A stretch of 64,000 nt of DNA from G963676655 sp963678305 (GCA_963678305.2 CAXXVV010000013.1:1-64000); one strand, 5' to 3'; counted from the first letter of the stretch, positions 28,540 through 37,440 are shown. Program-made: numbers and translations. The notes: generated by a model from the letters alone, not told the origin.

Positions 28540-28669
28540 GATCGTCAAGGAAAACTATATCAGTTGTTTGAACAGGGTTCAGATTTCAGTGGAAAGGAGC
28601 TTTATTTTTACAATAGCAGTAATAGAATTTTTCTCGTCAAAAATATTAACTTATTAAGGAATATGAATA

Positions 28670-30004
28670 ATGGATAAAGTTTTACAGGAAATTTACGATC
28701 TGAGCCCGGAGCAGATGGAGCAATGCGGTTGCAATGTTATGCTGGGAGGCGGAACCCGCGGCGGGCCAGTGTTGACAAAAGGTAAGGGGGTTCGTGTCTG
28801 GGACGACCAGGGGAATGATTATGTTGACTGTACTTCACAAAGTTGGGCGCTTTATTTGGGGTATGCGAACGATGAAATAAATCAGGTCATACGTGAACAC
28901 ATTGAAAATATGACTCACATTCATCAGGGGTTTGACAATAAGCCGCGCGCCTATTTGGCAAATAAACTCGCAGCCGCAGCGCCGGACGGTTTGAATCGAG
29001 TGTCATTCACGGTCGGTGGCGGCCCGGCGATTGAAGCTGCAATGAAAATCGCCTTTAAAAATGTCCAACCATCAAGAGACTTTGTCTGCCTTCAAGACAG
29101 TTACCACGGGACAACATTGGGATCGATCGGGGCTTCCTGGATATCAACCAAAGCCAATGGCAGATTCATGGGCGGCAGCCGTTTTCTTCCGCTGTCCAGA
29201 AGTTTTATCCGTATTCCCAACCCGACAACGTATACCAATCCTTTCGGGGTGGACGCGGAAACTTATGCTGATATGTGTTTGACTATGGCGCGTGAAACTT
29301 TCCAGCGTGGTATTGCCGGCAAACCTGCCGGGGTGATTGTTGAGCCAATTCAGGCCAGTGCCGGGCAACTCATACTGCCCAAAAAATATTTGCAGGGGCT
29401 GCGTAAACTTTGTGATGAATTCGATACCTTGTTGATTTTTGATGAGATTCAAACCTTTGGAAGGATCGGAGAAACCTTTGCCGCGCATTATTTCGGTGTG
29501 AAGCCGGATGTAATTGTTCTAGGCAAAGGGCTTGGCGCCGGGTTGCCGCTGGCAGGAATTATTATTGACGACAAGCTTGAGGGGTTTGCTCCGGACACAG
29601 AGGAATTGCATACTTTCGCCAATCCGACTTTGTCAATGGTTACCGCTGCCAAGCAATTGGCGATGTTCGAGGATGGAGTGCTCGAAAACTGCCGGATAGC
29701 GGGAAAATACCTCGGTGATGCCATCAAGGCAATGATGACTGAATACCCTGAAATAGGAGATGTCCGCCAGGCCGGATTGCACATCGGGGTCGAGTTTGTC
29801 AAAAGTCCGGAAACCAAAGAGGCGGCTGAAGAGGACGCTGTCGCAATCCGTAATGCGGGTTTCAATAACGGGATTATCTTCGGTTTGGGTGGAGTGCGCA
29901 AGAATGTCCTGAAAGTAAAACCGCCATTGATTGTCAATAAGGCGGAATGTGATGAGATTCTGGAAAAATTAGACAAATCGCTTAAAGAAACTTTGAGGAA
30001 ATAA
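28670..30004 (+). CDS. Class III (omega-type) PLP aminotransferase
   Basis: A 444-residue protein of typical length. Class III features are present: VWDDQGNDYVDCTSQSWALYLGYAND near the start, SFTVGGGPAIEAAMKIA (PLP phosphate site), DSYHGTTLGSIGAS, VIVEPIQASAGQLILPKKYLQGLRKLCDEFDTLLIFDEIQTFGRIGETFAAHYFGVKPDVIVLGKGLGAG when the segments are read in order (the Schiff-base lysine is in VLGKGLGAGLPL, about residue 287). Family members move amino groups between amino acids and aldehydes or keto acids. AAGGAATATGAATA precedes ATG. It is the first gene of the plus-strand arm of the DeoR-type regulon and overlaps the SDR gene by one base, suggesting oxidation and transamination of a pathway intermediate. 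Confidence 0.83.
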   Translation: MDKVLQEIYDLSPEQMEQCGCNVMLGGGTRGGPVLTKGKGVRVWDDQGNDYVDCTSQSWALYLGYANDEINQVIREHIENMTHIHQGFDNKPRAYLANKLAAAAPDGLNRVSFTVGGGPAIEAAMKIAFKNVQPSRDFVCLQDSYHGTTLGSIGASWISTKANGRFMGGSRFLPLSRSFIRIPNPTTYTNPFGVDAETYADMCLTMARETFQRGIAGKPAGVIVEPIQASAGQLILPKKYLQGLRKLCDEFDTLLIFDEIQTFGRIGETFAAHYFGVKPDVIVLGKGLGAGLPLAGIIIDDKLEGFAPDTEELHTFANPTLSMVTAAKQLAMFEDGVLENCRIAGKYLGDAIKAMMTEYPEIGDVRQAGLHIGVEFVKSPETKEAAEEDAVAIRNAGFNNGIIFGLGGVRKNVLKVKPPLIVNKAECDEILEKLDKSLKETLRK

Positions 30005-30777
30005 TGATGTTTGAAGATATTAAAGGCAAAACAACCGTAGTTATCGGCGGCGCTCGCGGTATTGGTGCCGCAGTTGTCAAAGCCGCGGCGCGGTGTGGCA
30101 GTAATGTCGTCTGGACCTGTCTTGATGTTGACGCTGATATTTCGGCATCAGAAAAACTCCTGCTTGAGACAGCGGAAAATGGAGTTGAGGCATTTTACGA
30201 AAAGGTTGATTGTACTGATGAAACAGCAACCGGAAATTTAATAATTAAAATCAAAGATAAATGGGGAAAGGTTGATTTCCTGGCTCATTGCGCCGGATTC
30301 ACTAGTCCCTTATCCATGCTTGATCTCGATGCCGCTAAGTGGCGGAAAGTGGTTGATATCAACCTGAACGGAGCTTTTATTTCGGTGCGTTCAGTTATCG
30401 AATCCATGATTGCCGGTGGTGGCGGATCAATTGTTCTGGTCGGTTCCGCCGCAATTGTTGCCGGCGGTGGCGGCAGGGCTGATTACGTTTCCGCGAAAGC
30501 CGGGCTTGAAGGGTTGAGCCGTGCTGTTACTAAGGAATTTGCCCCTGCAGGTATCAGGTGCAATATACTGCATCCGTCTCTTATTGAAACCGATTTATTG
30601 AGACAGCGCTATCCTGATGAGGTTGAACGCAATGAAGCGGCCGGCGGTGTGCCGCTGGGGCGACTCGGACAACCGGAGGATATTGCAAATGCGGCTTTAT
30701 TTTTATTTTCCGATAAGTCCTCTTATATTACAGCTCAGTCAATTTATGTTGATGGTGGAAGGACTTTTTGCAAATAA
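30004..30777 (+). CDS. SDR family oxidoreductase
   Basis: A 257-residue classical short-chain dehydrogenase. The nucleotide-binding glycine motif is VVIGGARGIGAAVVKAA; AHCAGF corresponds to the NNAG motif; the catalytic Ser is in VLVGSAAIV and the Tyr/Lys pair in ADYVSAKAG (about residues 161-165). The C-terminal SSYITAQSIYVDGG is typical. The start overlaps the upstream stop (TAATG); the next ATG at 30007 is also possible, and GAGG lies 5 or 8 bases away. It should interconvert an alcohol and ketone of a sugar-derived intermediate with NAD(P). No aldolase or dehydratase accompanies it. Confidence 0.85.
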   Translation: MMFEDIKGKTTVVIGGARGIGAAVVKAAARCGSNVVWTCLDVDADISASEKLLLETAENGVEAFYEKVDCTDETATGNLIIKIKDKWGKVDFLAHCAGFTSPLSMLDLDAAKWRKVVDINLNGAFISVRSVIESMIAGGGGSIVLVGSAAIVAGGGGRADYVSAKAGLEGLSRAVTKEFAPAGIRCNILHPSLIETDLLRQRYPDEVERNEAAGGVPLGRLGQPEDIANAALFLFSDKSSYITAQSIYVDGGRTFCK

Positions 30778-30793
30778 CGCCAAACAAAACTGC

Positions 30794-30842
30794 AAAAAAA
30801 AGAGACAGCCGGGCGTATAAAATTGCAAAGCGCCCGGCTGTC
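30794..30842 (-). terminator. Strong rho-independent terminator of adhE
   Basis: A perfect 12-bp stem GACAGCCGGGCG (30804-30815) / CGCCCGGCTGTC (30831-30842) is followed on the minus strand by TCTTTTTTTT. It lies 92 bases after the adhE stop. On the plus strand it has no T-run but may still slow polymerase from the SDR gene. Confidence 0.88.
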
Positions 30843-30933
30843 AGGAGTAAGAGTTAATTTTATTCAGGATTGCCTGCTGCCAGGCAACCGCCTTGTTGTA
30901 TTCTTAATTGGTCGAAATGATTTTGACCTTTCA

Positions 30934-33537
30934 TCAGGCTCCGTAGAACGCCCGCATATAGAGTTCCTTGATCTCGATGATCAGCGGATAACGCGGATTC
31001 GCGCCGGTGCACTGGTCGTCAAACGCCTGTTCGGACAACTCATCGACCTTGGCAAGAAATTCGGCTTCATTGACCCCGGCGTCCTTGATGGTGGCTGGAA
31101 CCCCGAGTTCGGTTTTCAAGGCTTCAACCGCTTTAACCAGGTTATCTACTTTTTCCTCGTCGTTCTTGCCGCCGAGGCCGAGAAATTCGGCGATTCTGGC
31201 GTACCTTTCAATCGCGTCCGGACATTTGTACTGCGGGAACGCTCCCTGCTTGGTCGGCTTGTTGGTCGCGTTGAACCTGATCACGTGAGAGATCAGCAAG
31301 GCATTGGCCAGACCGTGCGGGACATGGAACGCCGCCCCGAGCTTATGCGCCATGGAGTGACAGATTCCCAGGAACGCATTGGCGAAAGCCATTCCGGCGA
31401 TCGTCGCGGCGTGATGGATTTTTTCCTTCGCCAGCGGATCTGCTGCCCCGCCTTTGTAGGAACGAGGCAGATACTTGAAGATCAGCCGGATCGCTTCCAT
31501 CGCCATCGCGTTACTGTATTCAGAGGCGCAGATGGATACCCGGGCCTCAAGCGCGTGCGTCAAGGCGTCGAGTCCGCTGTACGCGGTCAGCTTGGGCGGC
31601 ATTGTCATGACCAGGTCAGTATCGACGATTGCCATGTTCGGAGTCAGCTCGTAATCCGCTAGAGGATATTTGTTCCCGGTCTTTTCATCGGTAATGACCG
31701 CGAACGGCGTGACTTCGGAACCGGTCCCTGAGGTCGTCGGAATCGCAACCATGACCGCTTTTTCACCCAGTTTCGGGAACTGGAACACCCGCTTGCGGAT
31801 ATCCATGAAACGCATTGCCAGATCGTGGAATTTGACTTCCGGATGTTCGTACATCAGCCACATGATCTTGGCCGCGTCCATCGGAGAACCGCCGCCGATG
31901 GCGATTATCAGGTCCGGCAGGAACGCGTTCATGCGTTCGACGCCGCGATAAGCGGTGGCCAGGGTCGGGTCGGGTTCGACATCCGCGAAAATCTCGGTCT
32001 TGATCCCGAGTCCTTCCAATACCTCGAGCGGCGCTTCCAGCAGACCGTTATTATGGAGGAAACGGTCGGTGACGATAAAGGCACGTTTTTTATCCTTGAG
32101 ATCGCCAAGCGCGACTTTCAGGCTGCCGGGTTTGAAATAGACTTTAGGCGGGACTCTGAACCACAACATATTTTCTCTCCTCTGGGCCACGGTTTTTACG
32201 TTCAGCAGATGCTGGGGGCCGACGTTCTGGCTGATCGAGTTACCGCCCCAGGTGCCGCATCCGAGCGTCAAAGACGGATCAAGTTTGAAGTTGTATAAAT
32301 CGCCGATAGCGCCCTGGCTGGCCGGCATGTTGATCAGGGTCCGGCCGGCTTTCATGACTTCGCCGAAATGCGCGATCCTGTCTGTATTGGCCGGATTGGT
32401 GTACAGTACGCTGGTATGGCCCATGCCGCCGAATTCAACCAGTGATTCGGCCAGCGCAACCGCGGTATTGAAATCTTTGGCCTTGTACATCGCCAGCACC
32501 GGAGAAAGTTTTTCGTAGGCGAACGGATATTCGGCCCCGACGCCTTCAGTTTCACCGATCAGCACTTTGGCTTCTTCAGGAACTTCCACTCCGGCCATTG
32601 CCGCGATTTTATACGCCGGCTGTCCGACGATTGCGGCATTGAGATGCCCGTCTTTGAGCAGAACTTTTTCCACTTTCTTTTTTTCCGTTTTGTTCAACAG
32701 ATAGGCGCCGCGTTTATTGAACTCGTCTTTGACTTTATCATAGACGTCTTCGCAGACGACAACAGACTGTTCGGAGGCGCAGATCATGCCGTTGTCGAAC
32801 GTTTTACTCAGCAATACAGAGTTGACTGCCATTTCAACATCGCAGGTTTCGTCCATAACCGCCGGGGTGTTTCCGGCGCCGACCCCGAGGGCGGGTTGAC
32901 CGGAAGAGTAAGCGGATTTGACCATTCCGGGTCCGCCGGTGGCCAGGATCAGGCTGATGTCCTTATGAGTCATCAGGTAACGAGACAGTTCGATGCTCGG
33001 GGTTTCGATCCAGGCGATCAGGTTTTTCGGTACGCCGGCTGCGACCGCTGCGTCAAGTACCAGTTTGGCCGCCGCCACGGTACATTTTTTTGCCCGGGGA
33101 TGGGGAGAAAAGATGATTCCGTTACGCGTTTTCAACGCCAGCAGAGACTTGAAGATCGTTGTCGAGGTCGGGTTCGTTGTGGGAATGATCCCGGCGATGA
33201 GACCGACCGGTTCCGCCACTTTGACGATCCCGAACGCTTCGTCGCGTTCAATTTCGCCGCATGTCTTGGTGTCTTTATACTTATTGTAAATATATTCAGA
33301 CGCGAAATGGTTTTTGATAACCTTGTCCTCTACCACTCCCATGCCGGTTTCTTCAACCGCCATTTTCGCCAGGGCGATACGGGCGTTATTTGCGGCCAGG
33401 GCGACCGAACGAAAAACCGCGTCGACCTGTTCCTGTGAGAAAGTGGCATATTCTTTCTGGGCTTTCCTGGCCTTTACGATTATCTCGTCAAGGCGTGCTA
33501 TATCGTTTGTCGCTTCATTGTCATTTTCTTTTTTCAT
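30934..33537 (-). CDS. adhE: Bifunctional aldehyde-alcohol dehydrogenase AdhE
   Basis: An 867-residue two-domain enzyme. I chose ATG 33537 because AGGAGAG lies 6-8 bases upstream; the ATG at 33582 has no such signal. Residues about 1-440 are a CoA-acylating aldehyde dehydrogenase with the catalytic Cys in FDNGMICASEQSVVV (about 253). Residues about 455-867 are an iron alcohol dehydrogenase with GGGSPMDAAK, TSGTGSEVTPFAV and the metal-binding histidines in GICHSMAHKLGAAFHVPHG (about 725-740). It reduces acetyl-CoA to ethanol through acetaldehyde with NADH and assembles into spirosomes in other bacteria. Its promoter is divergent from the hydrogenase cluster, with which it shares fermentative redox balance. 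Confidence 0.96.
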   Translation of the reverse strand: MKKENDNEATNDIARLDEIIVKARKAQKEYATFSQEQVDAVFRSVALAANNARIALAKMAVEETGMGVVEDKVIKNHFASEYIYNKYKDTKTCGEIERDEAFGIVKVAEPVGLIAGIIPTTNPTSTTIFKSLLALKTRNGIIFSPHPRAKKCTVAAAKLVLDAAVAAGVPKNLIAWIETPSIELSRYLMTHKDISLILATGGPGMVKSAYSSGQPALGVGAGNTPAVMDETCDVEMAVNSVLLSKTFDNGMICASEQSVVVCEDVYDKVKDEFNKRGAYLLNKTEKKKVEKVLLKDGHLNAAIVGQPAYKIAAMAGVEVPEEAKVLIGETEGVGAEYPFAYEKLSPVLAMYKAKDFNTAVALAESLVEFGGMGHTSVLYTNPANTDRIAHFGEVMKAGRTLINMPASQGAIGDLYNFKLDPSLTLGCGTWGGNSISQNVGPQHLLNVKTVAQRRENMLWFRVPPKVYFKPGSLKVALGDLKDKKRAFIVTDRFLHNNGLLEAPLEVLEGLGIKTEIFADVEPDPTLATAYRGVERMNAFLPDLIIAIGGGSPMDAAKIMWLMYEHPEVKFHDLAMRFMDIRKRVFQFPKLGEKAVMVAIPTTSGTGSEVTPFAVITDEKTGNKYPLADYELTPNMAIVDTDLVMTMPPKLTAYSGLDALTHALEARVSICASEYSNAMAMEAIRLIFKYLPRSYKGGAADPLAKEKIHHAATIAGMAFANAFLGICHSMAHKLGAAFHVPHGLANALLISHVIRFNATNKPTKQGAFPQYKCPDAIERYARIAEFLGLGGKNDEEKVDNLVKAVEALKTELGVPATIKDAGVNEAEFLAKVDELSEQAFDDQCTGANPRYPLIIEIKELYMRAFYGA

Positions 33538-33585
33538 TTTTTCTCTCCTGTTACGGTTAAACAAGAATTCGCTTTCGGGCAACTG

Positions 33586-33719
33586 CGCAAAAGCGTTTGC
33601 GAACCGGCTTCAACTGACGGCAATTTTTAATCAACCTTTTCCACCAGACACCAACCCGGTCCGGCTATTTCATTGCCATTGCTTCTTCTGTGCAACGTCC
33701 TTTTCCGTTGCCGTCAGTT
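33586..33719 (-). promoter_or_regulatory. Structured 5' leader of adhE
   Basis: The transcript starting near 33785 would have a leader of about 250 bases. Within it, TTGCCGTCAGTT and its complement AACTGACGGCAA (33708-33719 and 33612-33623 on the plus strand) form a perfect 12-bp long-range helix. Nearer the gene, CGCAAA-CGCT-TTTGCG (33586-33601) forms a 6-bp hairpin, and ACTCG/CGAGT makes a small one near 33745. No known riboswitch is recognised. Confidence 0.5.
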
Positions 33720-33791
33720 TCCGCCGTTTGTTTCTTTTTTCATTCAACTCGTTGTTGCGAGTCTTAACAGCTTTTTCTGCCTGTTGACAGT

Positions 33792-33820
33792 ATTATACAC
33801 CCTGATTTTGAATAAATCAA
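33792..33820 (-). promoter_or_regulatory. Promoter of adhE
   Basis: Minus strand TTGATT (33815-33820), exactly 17 bases, TATAAT (33792-33797). It is preceded by the AT palindrome at 33823-33848. Confidence 0.65.
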
Positions 33821-33822
33821 AT

Positions 33823-33848
33823 AATATTAATATAAAATTATTAATATT
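33823..33848. promoter_or_regulatory. AT-rich palindrome between adhE and the hydrogenase operon
   Basis: AATATTAAT (33823-33831) and ATTAATATT (33840-33848) are perfect inverted copies with an 8-base centre. The site sits 3 bases upstream of the adhE -35 box and about 110 bases before the first hydrogenase-cluster gene. It could be an operator for both sides, but AT-rich palindromes can occur by chance. Confidence 0.35.
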
Positions 33849-33957
33849 TTTATATTCTTACTATTGCAATGGTTGATGCGAGGAGTTATTATAATAGTAA
33901 ATTAATGTTTTTTCATCAATTAGACGTTAGTCGTTTTAATAAAACAGGAGCATTGAA

Positions 33958-34263
33958 ATGTCTGAGAAAACGGGAAACGAGTTGCCGGAATTGACCTTTT
34001 GCATGGGTAGCAGCTGTTTCGTCCGCGGGAACGAGGCCAATCTGGAAGCTGTCCTCGGATATCTTGAGAAACACAACCTGAAGGATGAAGTGGATATTAA
34101 TCTGCAATGCTGCCTCTGCCGTTCCTTGTGCGGCAAGGGGCCGGTTATTTTTGTCAACGGCAAAGAGTGCAAGGTGGAAAATACCGAAAGCGCAATTCGG
34201 CTGCTTGAAGAAGCTTTGAGCCTGAAAAAATCAACTGCTTTTTCTAGGTTGAAAGGAGAATGA
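33958..34263 (+). CDS. Small NuoE/thioredoxin-like [2Fe-2S] ferredoxin
   Basis: A 101-residue protein with the four-cysteine pattern of NuoE-type [2Fe-2S] ferredoxins: CMGSSC near residue 14 and CCLCRSLCGKGPVIFVNG near residue 46. It probably passes electrons within the hydrogenase complex or supplies the sensory hydrogenase. CAGGAGC lies 8 bases upstream of ATG. It starts the five-gene hydrogenase operon and ends 3 bases before the next gene. A second protein of this type is encoded at 37171. Confidence 0.8.
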   Translation: MSEKTGNELPELTFCMGSSCFVRGNEANLEAVLGYLEKHNLKDEVDINLQCCLCRSLCGKGPVIFVNGKECKVENTESAIRLLEEALSLKKSTAFSRLKGE

Positions 34264-34266
34264 GCT

Positions 34267-36000
34267 ATGGACCGCAATTCACCGGTATATACCAGGAAGA
34301 CCGAATGTCATGACTGCTATAAGTGTGTCCGCCATTGTGTCCCGAAATCAATCCGGGTGACGGACGGCAGCGCCAGTATCATTTCCGACGCCTGCATTGC
34401 CTGTGGCGTCTGCGTTAATATCTGTCCTGCCGGAGCGAAAAGTATTCGCGACGACACCGGAAAGGTCAGGACGCTGTTGCGCGGAAACGAGCCGGTATAC
34501 GTATCACTGGCCCCGTCGTGGAATGCTCATTTCGGCGCGAAAAACGGTCGCAGACTGATCACCGCTCTCATCAAACTCGGCTTTGCCGGGGTCAGTGAAA
34601 CGGCACTCGGCGCTCAACAGGTAAGTTCGATGACCGGACGGTTGCTGCATGAGGCGGAAAACGGTATTTACATTTCTTCCGCGTGTCCGGTGGCGGTCGA
34701 GTTCATCGAAAAATATTTGAACAATCCCAATTGCCGGGTTCTCGATCTGCTCTCTCCGGCTCAGGTGCATGCCAGGATGCTGCACCGGATCTACGGGGAT
34801 AATATCAAAGTAGTTTTTATCGGTCCTTGTATCGGCAAGAAAAAAGAGGCCGCGCGAACTCCGGAATTACTTGACGCGGCTTTGACTTTCACCGAGTTTG
34901 AAAACTGGCTGAAAGAGGCGGGATTGGATTTACCCGGACTGCCGGAATCCGCCGGCGGTTTTGTCCCGGAAGCGGCGGCGGAGGGCAACCTCTATCCGAT
35001 CGAGGGCGGAATGCTGACAACGATCATGGAACGGACCTCTGATGCGGATACGGTCTATCTGACGCTTGCCGGTTTGAATAATCTGGCTTCAGTTCTTGGT
35101 TCGGCTAAAGCGGAAACCGGACGCAAAGTTTTTATCGAAGCTTTGGCCTGCGACAACGGCTGTATCAACGGTCCGGGCTGCCGCAAGGATGATCAGTTGG
35201 GGCATCTGGCGGATATCGCAGCCCTCCGGGCGGGAAATTTACAGACTTCGCTTAACCGGAAAATTGAAGTATCAGGTAAGACTTCGCAGCAGATGCCGCC
35301 GGTGGTGCATGAGCCGGTTGATGACGGCAGGATAACCGCGGTTTTGCGCAATATCGGAAAATATTCCCGCAATGACGAGTTGAATTGCGGTTCCTGCGGC
35401 TACAGTACCTGCCGCCAGTGTGCGGCCGCGATTCTGGAAAACAAGGCCGAACCCGCCATGTGTGTGTCCTATCTGCGAAAACTGGCCCAGAAAAAAGCCA
35501 ATGCGCTTATCAAATATATTCCGGCCGGGGTGGTCGTGTTTGATCGCAATCTGAAAATAGTGGAGGCAAACCGCAATTTTTCCAAACTGTTTGATGTTGA
35601 AAAAATATATGATGCCAGCGATTGTCTGGCTGGAGCGAACCTGAAAAAGATCGTGCCGTTCTACAGCCTGTTTAAAACCGTGCTTGAGACCGGCAGTGAT
35701 TTACAGCGCCAGAATTATGTCTGTGATGAACGTATTTTTGATATCTATATTTTCAATATCGAACCCCACCGGGTCGTTGGCGCAATCATCAAGGATATTA
35801 CCTCTCTGGAGATTTCGCGCGAACAGGTGGCGGAGCACGCGAGAAAAATTATCCTGAAAAATATTATGACGGTTCAGACCATTGCCAACTGTCTCGGCGA
35901 ACACATGGCGGATACCGAGATTCTGCTACGTGAAGTTTCCAGAAAATATCAGGGCCATCCGACGATTATGCATCATGGAGAAAACGGGAATGATCAGTAA
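34267..36000 (+). CDS. Sensory [FeFe] hydrogenase with PAS domain (HydS / group C type)
   Basis: A 577-residue protein. It has two N-terminal [4Fe-4S] motifs (CHDCYKCVRHC and CIACGVCVNIC), then the H-cluster domain with L1 SSACPVAVEF (about 140), L2 GPCIGKKKEA (about 187) and L3 EALACDNGCINGPGC (about 291). A further Fe-S motif is CGSCGYSTCRQC (about 376) and a PAS domain covers about 412-515. In catalytic enzymes L1 reads T-S-C-C-P; here the first Cys, the proton-transfer residue, is Ala while the cluster ligand is kept. This is as reported for sensory hydrogenases such as Thermotoga HydS. I infer an H2 or redox sensor that passes its signal to the phosphatase encoded next. Known group C clusters share this layout. 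Confidence 0.85.
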   Translation: MDRNSPVYTRKTECHDCYKCVRHCVPKSIRVTDGSASIISDACIACGVCVNICPAGAKSIRDDTGKVRTLLRGNEPVYVSLAPSWNAHFGAKNGRRLITALIKLGFAGVSETALGAQQVSSMTGRLLHEAENGIYISSACPVAVEFIEKYLNNPNCRVLDLLSPAQVHARMLHRIYGDNIKVVFIGPCIGKKKEAARTPELLDAALTFTEFENWLKEAGLDLPGLPESAGGFVPEAAAEGNLYPIEGGMLTTIMERTSDADTVYLTLAGLNNLASVLGSAKAETGRKVFIEALACDNGCINGPGCRKDDQLGHLADIAALRAGNLQTSLNRKIEVSGKTSQQMPPVVHEPVDDGRITAVLRNIGKYSRNDELNCGSCGYSTCRQCAAAILENKAEPAMCVSYLRKLAQKKANALIKYIPAGVVVFDRNLKIVEANRNFSKLFDVEKIYDASDCLAGANLKKIVPFYSLFKTVLETGSDLQRQNYVCDERIFDIYIFNIEPHRVVGAIIKDITSLEISREQVAEHARKIILKNIMTVQTIANCLGEHMADTEILLREVSRKYQGHPTIMHHGENGNDQ

Positions 36001-37159
36001 TCAACACATCGAAATTGAATGCAGCCAGTTGATCAAAACCGGCCAGGATGTCTGCGGCGACGACTTTAAAGTCCGGCGGCTTGACGAGGAAAGCCGTTAT
36101 ATCGCGGTGCTGTCCGATGGTTTGGGCAGCGGGATCAAGGCCAATCTGCTGGCGAATATGACAACAACTATGGCGTTGCGCTTCGTCAGACAGAATATGG
36201 ACATCGTCCAGTCGGCTGAGATTATCATGGATTGTTTGCCGGTTTGTGACGTCAGGAAGATCAGTTACAGTACGTTCACTGTAGCGGATATCTTTAAGAA
36301 TGGAGAAACGAAGATCATCGAAATGGATAATCCAGCCTACATTCACTTGCGAAACGGCGTGGATGTGCCGCACGAGAAACAGACGCAGGTTTCCCATAAC
36401 TGGCCTGAACGTAAATTGCTGATCTCGCATTTTCAGGCCAGTCCCGAAGACCGGCTGATTTTTTTCAGCGACGGGGTGACGCAGGCCGGGCTGGGCCGGC
36501 CGGGGCATAAATTCGGCTGGCGGCGCGAGGGATGTTTGGAATTTGTTACCGAAATTCTGAAAAAAACGCCGGACATCTCAGCGCGTGACCTCGCTCAAAG
36601 TATTGTCCTGAAAGCAGTTTCTAAAAATTCTCAGCGTTTATGTGTTGACGATACATCATGTTGCGTGATATATTTCCGTGTGCCGCGCAAATTGCTGTTG
36701 TTGACCGGTCCGCCGTTCAGGAATGACGACGACGCTGAATTTGCCCGGCGGTTTTCGGAGTTTGAAGGAAAGAAGATTATCAGCGGCGGCACGACCGCGT
36801 CGATCATCAGCCGGGAACTGGATTTGAAATTGCAGCCGCATCTGCCGCAGCCGGGCGAATGGCTGCCGGCGCCATCTGAGATGACCGGTGCGGATCTGGT
36901 TACGGAAGGAATATTGACTTTGACTGAAACTGTTAAATATCTTGAAAACGGCGGCAGCCCGCCGCCGGCGGTTCGGCAATTGTGCGAACTGCTGACCGAA
37001 AGCGACGAGGTCCATTTTCTTGTCGGGACAAAGGTCAACGAGGCGCATCACGCGCCTTCATTGCCGATCGACCTTGAAGTCCGACGGCATATTATTCGTC
37101 GTTTAAGCAATATTCTGGAGGAGAAAATGTTGAAGAAAACAATCATTGAATATATTTGA
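35990..37159 (+). CDS. PP2C/SpoIIE-type serine phosphatase
   Basis: A 389-residue protein. I chose ATG 35990, which overlaps the end of the hydrogenase gene by 11 bases, because GGAG (35977-35980) is 9 bases upstream; longer forms lie deep in that gene. PPM/SpoIIE metal-site motifs are visible: CGDDFKVR (about 22), VLSDGLGSGIKANLL (about 39), LIFFSDGVTQAG (about 158) and the final DDTSCCVIYF (about 223). The C-terminal ~150 residues are an extra domain of unknown function (KLLLLTGPPFRNDDDAEF, GGTTASIISREL). It should dephosphorylate a protein partner, relaying the signal of the sensory hydrogenase, perhaps to a transcription factor elsewhere. Confidence 0.82.
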   Translation: MISNQHIEIECSQLIKTGQDVCGDDFKVRRLDEESRYIAVLSDGLGSGIKANLLANMTTTMALRFVRQNMDIVQSAEIIMDCLPVCDVRKISYSTFTVADIFKNGETKIIEMDNPAYIHLRNGVDVPHEKQTQVSHNWPERKLLISHFQASPEDRLIFFSDGVTQAGLGRPGHKFGWRREGCLEFVTEILKKTPDISARDLAQSIVLKAVSKNSQRLCVDDTSCCVIYFRVPRKLLLLTGPPFRNDDDAEFARRFSEFEGKKIISGGTTASIISRELDLKLQPHLPQPGEWLPAPSEMTGADLVTEGILTLTETVKYLENGGSPPPAVRQLCELLTESDEVHFLVGTKVNEAHHAPSLPIDLEVRRHIIRRLSNILEEKMLKKTIIEYI

Positions 37160-37170
37160 CGAGGTTAATG

Positions 37171-37440
37171 ATGAAAAAAATAATTGTGGAAATTTGTCAT
37201 GGAACAACCTGCTGCGTCATGGGCGGCGGAGAAATTTTCGAATTGGACCGGGTTTTGCCGCCGCCGTTTCGCGATCAGGTGGCCATCGCAGTTTCGCCTT
37301 GTCTGGGTGTTTGCGGAAAACGAAACTACGGTAAAGCGCCGTTTGTCATGATCGACGGTGAGTTGGTCGATAACGCTTCGCTTGAGAAAGTAATGAAGAT
37401 CATCGAGAATAAACTGTCCGGGAAGGAGGTTGACACATGA
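37171..37440 (+). CDS. Second NuoE-like [2Fe-2S] ferredoxin
   Basis: An 89-residue protein. I chose ATG 37171 because GAGG (37161-37164) is 6 bases away; the adjacent ATG 37168 is closer than usual. The cysteine pattern is CHGTTCC near residue 8 and CLGVCGKRNYGKAP near residue 38, as in the thioredoxin-like [2Fe-2S] fold of NuoE. Its stop overlaps the start of the hydrogenase gene by 4 bases (ATGA), so it is probably the partner or electron carrier of that enzyme. Confidence 0.75.
   Translation: MKKIIVEICHGTTCCVMGGGEIFELDRVLPPPFRDQVAIAVSPCLGVCGKRNYGKAPFVMIDGELVDNASLEKVMKIIENKLSGKEVDT

Noticed and set aside
30823..31662. A 279-codon plus-strand frame opposite adhE
   Set aside because: It is a shadow of the strongly conserved adhE gene. 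It also starts inside the adhE terminator.
32644..33438. A 264-codon plus-strand frame opposite adhE
   Set aside because: It is antisense to a certain gene with typical codon use; its composition is that of a mirrored frame.
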